From Amycolatopsis rifamycinica (lineage in GTDB: Bacteria; Actinomycetota; Actinomycetes; Mycobacteriales; Pseudonocardiaceae), in assembly GCF_000695625.1 (NCBI RefSeq), contig NZ_JMQI01000047.1, forward strand, positions 124,001 through 188,000: a DNA stretch of 64,000 nt. The letters are read 5' to 3'. Positions within the stretch are counted from its first letter, which is position 1, and every line of letters begins with the position of its first letter. Below the pieces are notes generated by a model, which was not told where the DNA came from, searched no databases, and worked only from the letters and a program-made list of their open reading frames with translations. Made by a program: the position numbers and the translations under genes. Positions 57,821 to 64,000 of the stretch are shown in pieces.

Positions 57821-58668
57821 TGACCGCCGAACCCGTGGACGCCGACCGGACGCTCGAGTACCTCGCGCGCCCGGGGCAGAGCCTGGAGGGGCTCGGCAAG
57901 CAGCTGGCGTTCGCCGCGAAAGCGCTCGCCTGGTCGCCGCGCACGATCCGCCGCTACAGCCGGGAAACCCTGCGGCTGCTCACCGAGGTCTGCTTCGGCA
58001 CCGGCGGGCTCGCCGTCATCGGCGGCACGCTCGGCGTGATGATCGGGATGACGCTGTTCACCGGCCTCATCGTCGGCCTGCAGGGCTATTCGGCGTTGAA
58101 CCAGCTCGGCACGGCCGCGCTCACCGGGTTCATCTCCGCCTACTTCAACACCCGCGAGGTCGCGCCCCTGTCGGCCGGGCTCGCGCTGAGCGCGACCGTC
58201 GGCTGCGGCTTCACCGCCCAGCTCGGCGCGATGCGCATCTCCGAGGAGATCGACGCGCTCGAAGTCATGGGCGTGCCGAGCATGCCGTACCTGGTGACGA
58301 CCCGGGTGCTCGCCGGCGTCGCCGCGGTGATCCCGCTGTACGCGGTCGGCCTGCTGTCGAGCTACCTCGCGTCCCGGCAGATCACCATCTGGCTCTACGG
58401 GCAGTCCGCGGGCACCTACGACCACTACTTCACGCTGTTCCTGCCCCCCGGCGACGTCCTCTGGTCGTTCGGGAAGGTGATCGTGTTCAGCGCGCTCGTG
58501 ATCCTGTCCCACTGCTACTACGGCTTCCACGCCAGCGGCGGCCCGGCCGGCGTCGGCGTCGCCGTGGGCCGCGCGGTGCGGACGTCGATCGTGCTGATCT
58601 CGGTGCTGGACTTCTTCTTGTCCCTGGCGATCTGGGGCGCGAACACCACGGTGAGGATCTCGGGATGA
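57820..58668 (+). CDS. yrbE4B: Mce permease subunit YrbE4B
   Basis: 282 residues. The first 60 residues are cytosolic, then membrane segments (GGTLGVMIGMTLFTGLIVGL and others), the coupling motif EEIDALEVMGVPSMPYLVTT, and a C-terminal helix (LISVLDFFLSLAIWGA). It pairs with YrbE4A. The ATG overlaps the preceding stop, and its own stop overlaps the mce4A start. MceG is encoded elsewhere. Confidence 0.95.
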   Translation: MTAEPVDADRTLEYLARPGQSLEGLGKQLAFAAKALAWSPRTIRRYSRETLRLLTEVCFGTGGLAVIGGTLGVMIGMTLFTGLIVGLQGYSALNQLGTAALTGFISAYFNTREVAPLSAGLALSATVGCGFTAQLGAMRISEEIDALEVMGVPSMPYLVTTRVLAGVAAVIPLYAVGLLSSYLASRQITIWLYGQSAGTYDHYFTLFLPPGDVLWSFGKVIVFSALVILSHCYYGFHASGGPAGVGVAVGRAVRTSIVLISVLDFFLSLAIWGANTTVRISG

Positions 58669-59987
58669 GGCGCGAGCTCTGGCAGCGGCTCCGGTACCAG
58701 GTGCTGGGGCTCGTCTTCCTGCTCGTCGCCGCCCTGTTCATCGCGCTCACCCTCGCCGTCTACCACAAGGCGTTCACGCCGGTGACCCTCGTGAAGCTGG
58801 AGACCGACCGCGTCGGCAGCCAGCTGCGGACCGGCGGCGACGTCAAGGTCCGCGGCATGCTCGTCGGCGAAGTCCGGTCGGTGCTGGCCAAGGGCGACCA
58901 CGCCGAGCTGGAGCTGGCCCTCGACCCGGACAAGACGCACGTCATCCCGAAGAACGTCGCCGCGCGGCTGCTGCCGAAAACCCTGTTCGGCGAGCGGTAC
59001 GTCGCCCTGCAGCTGCCGGAGCGCAAGGATCGGCCGATCGAAGCGGGTGACGTCATCCCGCAGGACCGCAGCAGCGCGGCGATCGAACTGCAGAAAGTCC
59101 TCGACGACGTGATGCCGCTGCTGCAGGCCGTCCAGCCGGAGAAGCTGTCGAGCACCCTCACCGCGGTGGCGACCGCGCTCGACGGACGCGGCAAGCAGCT
59201 CGGGGAGACCCTGGCCGGGCTGTCGGACTACCTCGGCAAGCTCAACCCGTCGCTGCCGGACGTCAAGGCCGACATCACCGGCCTCTCGAACGTCGCGGAC
59301 ACCTACGACAAGGCGGCGCCGGACCTGCTGCAGGCGCTGTCGGACCTGACGACGACGAGCCGGACGATCGTCGACCAGCGCGCGCACCTGGCCGACCTCT
59401 ACGCCACCGTCACCGCGGCTTCGGTGGACCTCACGAGTTTCCTGCGGGTCAACAAGGACAACCTGATCCGGCTCACCACGGCGATCCAGCCGACGCTGGA
59501 CGTGCTCGCGAAGTACGCGCCCGAGTACCCGTGCCTGCTGCGGCAGCTCGCCGAGTCCGTGCCGCGGGCGGAGCTGGCGTTCGGCAAGGGCACCGCGCAC
59601 CCCGAGGTCAGCCGGGTCACCATCGAGTTCGCCGCCAGCCGCGGCAAGTACCTCCCCGGCGTCGACGAGCCCCAGTACGAAGACAAGCGCGGGCCGCGCT
59701 GCTACCCGACGGTCCCGAAGCCCGGCGTGTGGCCGCAGTACCCGCCGGACGGCGCCATCCGGGACGGCTCCAGCAAGCCCCCGCCGCCGAAGTACCCGCC
59801 CGAAGAGCTGCCCGCCGGGGGTGGCGCCGTGGGCGGGGACGGCACGATCGTCGGCTCGGCCTACGAGAACGACCTGATCGGCCTGCTCGCGTCGCCCGCG
59901 CTCGGCACCTCGCCCGGGAACGTGCCCGGCTGGGCGGGCCTGCTCGTCGGGCCGCTCTACCGCGGGGCGGAGGTGGAGCTCAAATGA
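58665..59987 (+). CDS. mce4A: Mce4A, MlaD-domain sterol-import protein
   Basis: 440 residues. One N-terminal membrane helix (YQVLGLVFLLVAALFIALTL) anchors it; the MlaD domain follows (KLETDRVGSQLRTGGDVKVR, then GMLVGEVRSVLA), then a helical needle region (about 150-330) and a Pro-rich C-terminus. Mce proteins form a hexameric tube that carries hydrophobic substrate across the periplasm; the A subunit is needed for cholesterol uptake. ATGA overlap with yrbE4B. Confidence 0.94.
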   Translation: MRRELWQRLRYQVLGLVFLLVAALFIALTLAVYHKAFTPVTLVKLETDRVGSQLRTGGDVKVRGMLVGEVRSVLAKGDHAELELALDPDKTHVIPKNVAARLLPKTLFGERYVALQLPERKDRPIEAGDVIPQDRSSAAIELQKVLDDVMPLLQAVQPEKLSSTLTAVATALDGRGKQLGETLAGLSDYLGKLNPSLPDVKADITGLSNVADTYDKAAPDLLQALSDLTTTSRTIVDQRAHLADLYATVTAASVDLTSFLRVNKDNLIRLTTAIQPTLDVLAKYAPEYPCLLRQLAESVPRAELAFGKGTAHPEVSRVTIEFAASRGKYLPGVDEPQYEDKRGPRCYPTVPKPGVWPQYPPDGAIRDGSSKPPPPKYPPEELPAGGGAVGGDGTIVGSAYENDLIGLLASPALGTSPGNVPGWAGLLVGPLYRGAEVELK

Positions 59988-61021
59988 GGAGTATCGCCGG
60001 ATCCCTGCTCAAGCTCGGGGTGTTCGCCGTCGTCACGGTGCTGCTCACCGGGATTCTCGCGGCCACCATCGCGAACACCAACTTCGGCGTGACATCCGGG
60101 TACCTGGCGAAGTTCACCGACGCGTCCGGGCTCAAGGAAGGTGACGACGTCCGCATCGCCGGCGTCAAGGTGGGCCAGGTCGACACGATCGACGTGGTCG
60201 AGGGGGAGCGGAACCTCGCCGAGGTCCGGTTCGACGTCGAGCACACCTACCGGCTGCCGGAGACGGTGACCGCGACGATCAAGTACCGCAACCTCGTCGG
60301 GCAGCGCTACCTCGCGCTCGGCACCGACGTCCCCGGTGACAAGGCACTGCCCGAGGGCGGCACCATCCCGCCGGAGCGCACGAAACCCGCGCTGAACCTC
60401 ACCGTGCTGTTCAACGGCTTCAAGCCGCTGTTCAAGGCGCTGAGCCCGCAGGACGTCAACCAGCTCTCGGCCGAGATCATCAGCGTCTTCCAGGGCGAGG
60501 GCGGCACGATCACCAGCCTGCTGCGGCACACCGCCTCGCTGACGTCGGCGATCGCGAGCAAGGACCAGGTGATCGGCCAGGTCATCGCCAACCTCAACAC
60601 CGTCCTCGGCACGGTCAACGCCCACGGCGCCCAGCTCGGCGACCTCGTCGAGCAGACCCAGAAGCTCGTCAGCGGCCTGGCCGAGCAGCGCAGGCCGATC
60701 GGCGACGCGGTCAGCGCGCTCGGCGACCTCGCGGTGTCGACCACCGGGCTCCTGGCCGACGCGCGCCCGGTGCTCAAGGACGACGTCGCCCGGCTCGGCG
60801 TGCTGTCGCAGAACCTCGGCGACTCCGGCGAGCTGCTCAACCACCTGCTCGAGGTGCTGCCGGGCAACCTGCAAAAGTTCACCCGGACCCTGAGCTACGG
60901 CAGCTGGTTCAACTACTACCTGTGCGGGATCACCGGCACCATCGGCATTTCCTCGCTCGACATCACCCTGCCGATCATCCCGATCCCCGGCACGCAGCGC
61001 GCGGAGAGGTGTGGTCCGTGA
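59984..61021 (+). CDS. mce4B: Mce4B
   Basis: 345 residues. Membrane helix (LKLGVFAVVTVLLTGILAAT) then MlaD domain (YLAKFTDASGLKEGDDVRIA, GVKVGQVDTIDV) and helical needle. Mce4B is a second of the six subunits of the sterol-import tube. Its ATG overlaps the mce4A stop (ATGA) and its stop overlaps the next start, showing strong co-translation of the set. Family subunit letters follow gene order. Confidence 0.93.
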   Translation: MRSIAGSLLKLGVFAVVTVLLTGILAATIANTNFGVTSGYLAKFTDASGLKEGDDVRIAGVKVGQVDTIDVVEGERNLAEVRFDVEHTYRLPETVTATIKYRNLVGQRYLALGTDVPGDKALPEGGTIPPERTKPALNLTVLFNGFKPLFKALSPQDVNQLSAEIISVFQGEGGTITSLLRHTASLTSAIASKDQVIGQVIANLNTVLGTVNAHGAQLGDLVEQTQKLVSGLAEQRRPIGDAVSALGDLAVSTTGLLADARPVLKDDVARLGVLSQNLGDSGELLNHLLEVLPGNLQKFTRTLSYGSWFNYYLCGITGTIGISSLDITLPIIPIPGTQRAERCGP

Positions 61022-62049
61022 AGCCGCTGAAGGAACGCAACCAGGCCGCGGTGGGCGCGGTCGCGCTCGTGCTGATCGTGCTCGTCACGGCCACGACGTA
61101 CTTCTCCGACCAGCTCCCGTTCTTCGGCAACGGCACGACATACTCGGCGTACTTCGGCGAGTCCGCCGGGCTGGCGCCGGACAACGAGGTCGAGGTCGCC
61201 GGCGTCAAGGTCGGCACGGTGTCGTCGGTGAAGCTGGCGGGCAAGCAGGTCCTGGTGAAGTTCCGGGTCAAGGGCGTCCGGGTCGGCGACGCGACGACGG
61301 CGTCCATCGAGATCAAGACGCTGCTGGGGGAGAAGTACCTCGCGCTCGACCCGAAGGGCGGCGGCGCGCAGGAACCGGATTCGACCATCCCGCAGGCCCG
61401 CACGCGCACGCCGTTCCAGCTGCAGGACGCCTTCGAGCAGCTGTCGACGACGGTCGGCGACATCGACACGAACCAGCTCGCGGCCAGCTTCAACGCGCTC
61501 TCGAACAGCCTCAAGGACAGCCCGCAGTACCTGAAGGACACTCTGAACGGCCTGTCGTCGCTGGCCCGCACGGTGTCGTCCCGTGACGCGGACCTGCACA
61601 CGCTGCTGGCCAACACCAGCCAGGTCTCGAAGACGCTGTCCGATCGCAACGCCCAGCTGCAGCGCGTGATCAGCGACGGCAACCTGCTGCTCACCGAGCT
61701 GCAGAACCGGAAACAGGCGATCAACGCGCTGCTCACCGGCACCCAGCAGCTTTCGGCGCAGCTGACCGGGCTCGTCCAGGACAACCGCGACCAGCTGAAG
61801 CCGACACTGGAGAAGCTCGGGAAGGTGACCGACATCCTGCAGCGCAACCAGGGCAACCTCGACAAGAGCCTGCAGCTGATGGCGCCGTTCGCGCGGGTCG
61901 GCGCCAACGCCACCGGCAACGGCCGCTGGTTCGAGGGCTACCTGTGCGGGCTGCTGCCGCCGACGATCACCGTGGGCGGGCTGCACATCAACCCCGAAGG
62001 CTGCACCCCGCCGATCGCGGCGCCGAACCAGGGGGTGGGTGGCCGATGA
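61018..62049 (+). CDS. mce4C: Mce4C
   Basis: 343 residues from GTG 61018. Membrane helix (AVGAVALVLIVLVTATTYF), MlaD domain (YFGESAGLAPDNEVEVAGVK, VGTVSSVKLAGKQVLVKFRV), helical needle (LANTSQVSKTLSDRNAQLQR) and a Cys-containing C-terminus. Third subunit of the tube. The GTG overlaps the mce4B stop. Confidence 0.93.
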   Translation: MKPLKERNQAAVGAVALVLIVLVTATTYFSDQLPFFGNGTTYSAYFGESAGLAPDNEVEVAGVKVGTVSSVKLAGKQVLVKFRVKGVRVGDATTASIEIKTLLGEKYLALDPKGGGAQEPDSTIPQARTRTPFQLQDAFEQLSTTVGDIDTNQLAASFNALSNSLKDSPQYLKDTLNGLSSLARTVSSRDADLHTLLANTSQVSKTLSDRNAQLQRVISDGNLLLTELQNRKQAINALLTGTQQLSAQLTGLVQDNRDQLKPTLEKLGKVTDILQRNQGNLDKSLQLMAPFARVGANATGNGRWFEGYLCGLLPPTITVGGLHINPEGCTPPIAAPNQGVGGR

Positions 62050-63239
62050 CGATCCACACCGCCCGCGGCCGCAGCCTGGTGACGTGGCTGGCGTTCGCGT
62101 GCATCCTCGCGCTGATCGTCACCGCGGGCCTGTACCTGGTGTTCCGGTCTTCGAACGGCACCAAGCTGTCCGCGTACTTCGGCAAGACCGTCGGGCTGTA
62201 CGCCGGTTCGTCGGTGCGGGTGCTCGGCGTGCCGGTCGGCGAGGTCACCGACGTCACGCCCGAGGGTGACGCGGTCCGCGTGGACATGCGGGTCGACGAC
62301 GTGCCGCTGCCGGCCGACGTCGGCGCGGTCGTCGTCGCGCCGAGCCTGGTCAGCGACCGGTACGTCCAGCTGACCCCGGCCTACGACAGCGGCCCGGTGC
62401 TCGCCTCGGGGACGGTTCTCGCGAAGAACCGCACGGCGACTCCGGTCGAGCTGGACGACCTGTACTCGAGCCTCGACAAGCTGTCGACGGCGCTGGGCCC
62501 GAACGGCGCCAACTCCGACGGCGCGCTGTCCGGCGTCCTCGACACCGCGGCGAACACGCTGAAGGGCAACGGCGCTTCGCTGAACTCGACCGTCGGACAG
62601 CTGGCCGAGCTCGCCAAAACCCTCGACGGCTCGAAGGACGACCTGTTCTCGACCGTGCAGAACTTGAACTCCTTCACCGGCGCCCTGGCCCAGAGCGACC
62701 AGCAGCTCAACGAGTTCTACGGGCGCGTCGCCGACGTCAGCCGGTTCCTCGCCGCGGACTCCGACGACGTCGGGACCGCGCTGCAGTCCCTGGGCGGAGC
62801 GCTCGGGGACGTCCAGCAGTTCGTCAACGACAACAAGGCGGTGCTGGAGTCCAACGTGGACAAGCTGGCGTCGTTGTCGAAGGTCCTCGTCGACCAGCGC
62901 GCCGCGCTCGCCGAGGTGCTCGACATCGCGCCGACCGGCGCCACGAACTTCATCAACTCCTACGACGCCGCGTCGGGCACCATCGCCGTCCGCGACAACC
63001 TCAACGAACTGACCAACCCGCCGATCCTCACCGTGTGCCGCCTGATCAGCTCGTTCACCCCGAAGGAAGTCCCGGACACCCTCGGCGGCATCTGCAAGCA
63101 GCTGGCCCCCATCCTGGACGGCGCGCTGAAGCTGCCGACCATCCCGCAGGTGCTCAACTCCCTGCAGAACGGCACGCTGCCGCCGTTGCCGCTCCCGCTC
63201 GTCGACGTGATGGAACAGCTGTCGGGCGGTGCGAAGTGA
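62046..63239 (+). CDS. mce4D: Mce4D
   Basis: 397 residues from ATG 62046. Membrane helix (FACILALIVTAGLYLVF), MlaD domain (YFGKTVGLYAGSSVRVLGVP, VGEVTDVTPEGDAVRVDMRV), a long helical region and a hydrophobic C-terminal tail (LNSLQNGTLPPLPLPLVDVM). Fourth subunit of the tube. Overlaps both neighbours by ATGA/GTGA. Confidence 0.93.
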   Translation: MTIHTARGRSLVTWLAFACILALIVTAGLYLVFRSSNGTKLSAYFGKTVGLYAGSSVRVLGVPVGEVTDVTPEGDAVRVDMRVDDVPLPADVGAVVVAPSLVSDRYVQLTPAYDSGPVLASGTVLAKNRTATPVELDDLYSSLDKLSTALGPNGANSDGALSGVLDTAANTLKGNGASLNSTVGQLAELAKTLDGSKDDLFSTVQNLNSFTGALAQSDQQLNEFYGRVADVSRFLAADSDDVGTALQSLGGALGDVQQFVNDNKAVLESNVDKLASLSKVLVDQRAALAEVLDIAPTGATNFINSYDAASGTIAVRDNLNELTNPPILTVCRLISSFTPKEVPDTLGGICKQLAPILDGALKLPTIPQVLNSLQNGTLPPLPLPLVDVMEQLSGGAK

Positions 63240-64000
63240 AGGGACGCAGGCGGATCGCCGGCGCGCTGGCCGGGGTGCTCGTGCTGGCCGGGTGCAGCGA
63301 CGGCGGGTTCAACGGCCTCTACGGCACGCCGCTGCCGGGCGGCGCCGACGTCGGCGACCACCCGTACCACGTCACCGCGCTGTTCACCGACGTGCTCGAC
63401 CTGGTGCCGCAGTCCAGCGTCAAGGTGAACGACGTCGCCGTCGGACGGGTCGACAAGATCACCCTGACCCCGGACACGCGGTCGGCGCTGGTCGTGATGA
63501 CCGTCAACGGCGACATCGCGCTGCCCGCGAACGCCCGTGCCGAGCTGAAGCAGTCTTCGCTCCTGGGGGAGAAGTTCGTCGAGCTGGGCGTGCCCACCGC
63601 CGAACCCGCGTCGGGGAAGCTCGCCGACGGCGGGCAGATCCCGCTCGGGCGCACCAACCGCAACCCCGAGGTCGAGGAGGTGCTCGGCGCGCTGTCGCTG
63701 CTGCTCAACGGCGGCGGCGTCGAGCAGATCCAGAAGATCAGCCACGAGCTCAACGACGCGCTGTCGGGCAACGAACCCGAAATCCGCGCGCTGCTGTCCC
63801 GGGTGGACGAACTGGCCACCCAGCTCGACGGGCACAAGGCCGAAATCCTCCGCGCGATCGACGGGCTCGCGAAGCTGTCGCACACCTTGACGGGCCAAAC
63901 GCAGAACCTGACCACCGCGCTCGGCGACCTCGCTCCGGGCCTGAAGGTCGTCACCGACCAGCGCGACCAGCTGGTGGGCATGCTGAACGCGCTCAACACC
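63236..64000 (+). CDS. mce4E: Mce4E lipoprotein (partial, runs off the right edge)
   Basis: The first 255 codons are in the window with no stop. The N-terminus MKGRRRIAGALAGVLVLAGC is a lipoprotein signal peptide with lipobox LAGC and lipidated Cys20, as for the E subunit (LprN in mycobacteria). The MlaD domain follows (TALFTDVLDLVPQSSVKVND, VAVGRVDKITLTPDTRSALV). GTG 63236 overlaps the mce4D stop. mce4F would be expected next. Confidence 0.92.
   Translation, partial: MKGRRRIAGALAGVLVLAGCSDGGFNGLYGTPLPGGADVGDHPYHVTALFTDVLDLVPQSSVKVNDVAVGRVDKITLTPDTRSALVVMTVNGDIALPANARAELKQSSLLGEKFVELGVPTAEPASGKLADGGQIPLGRTNRNPEVEEVLGALSLLLNGGGVEQIQKISHELNDALSGNEPEIRALLSRVDELATQLDGHKAEILRAIDGLAKLSHTLTGQTQNLTTALGDLAPGLKVVTDQRDQLVGMLNALNT

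Overview
The window is a high-GC actinobacterial chromosome segment, most likely from Amycolatopsis or a close Pseudonocardiaceae relative. The evidence is gene content and order: miaB, an Rv2732c-like membrane protein, a DUF349 protein, miaA, dapF, hflX, lexA, an Rv2719c-like LysM protein and nrdR follow the mycobacterial order, and nrdR-nrdJ, ideR and an mce4 sterol-uptake locus are also present. Genus assignment is inference; no 16S gene is in the window.

Layout. 1-2.0 kb: the tail of one FAD monooxygenase, a TetR regulator and a second FAD monooxygenase, with a palindromic operator between the last two. 2.1-9.4 kb (minus strand): an accessory cassette of a SLATT membrane protein, a TIR-NTPase, a STAND-type NTPase with repeats, and a radical SAM/SPASM protein with an N-terminal PqqD/RRE-like segment. 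The two NTPase genes overlap by ATGA. This looks like a conflict or immune system built from a sensor, an NADase-type effector and a pore-type effector plus a modification enzyme, and it is the most novel item here. 9.6-28.0 kb: conserved core genes (tRNA modification, lysine/peptidoglycan precursor, ribosome rescue GTPase, SOS repressor, dNTP synthesis), interrupted by an archaeal-type ValS, an MFS pump and its regulator. 28.1-43 kb: mixed genes (ferritin-like protein, TetR-azoreductase-SMR module, prolyl oligopeptidase, metalloprotease, MocR regulator, CBS protein, DUF4139, secreted PepX-like peptidase, M23 peptidase, DUF4192). 43.0-46.2 kb (minus): ideR-galK-galE with a decayed galE tail beyond galE. 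46.4-52.7 kb: sulfurtransferase, AcuC-type deacetylase, Pat-type protein acetyltransferase and a serine hydrolase.

52.7-64.0 kb: the sterol locus. fadE27-fadE26 point left; fdxD, two short-chain dehydrogenases, yrbE4A-yrbE4B and mce4A-E point right, with KstR-like operators between fadE26 and fdxD and before the first dehydrogenase. YrbE4AB form the permease and Mce4A-E the periplasm-spanning substrate tunnel for cholesterol-like sterols; FadE26/27 and the dehydrogenases degrade the imported side chain. The window ends inside mce4E.

Many intergenic regions hold strong perfect hairpins without U-tracts, used here as terminators, and several regulator-target pairs have clear palindromic operators. 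Positions, motifs and overlaps were read by eye from the sequence; no database search was run.
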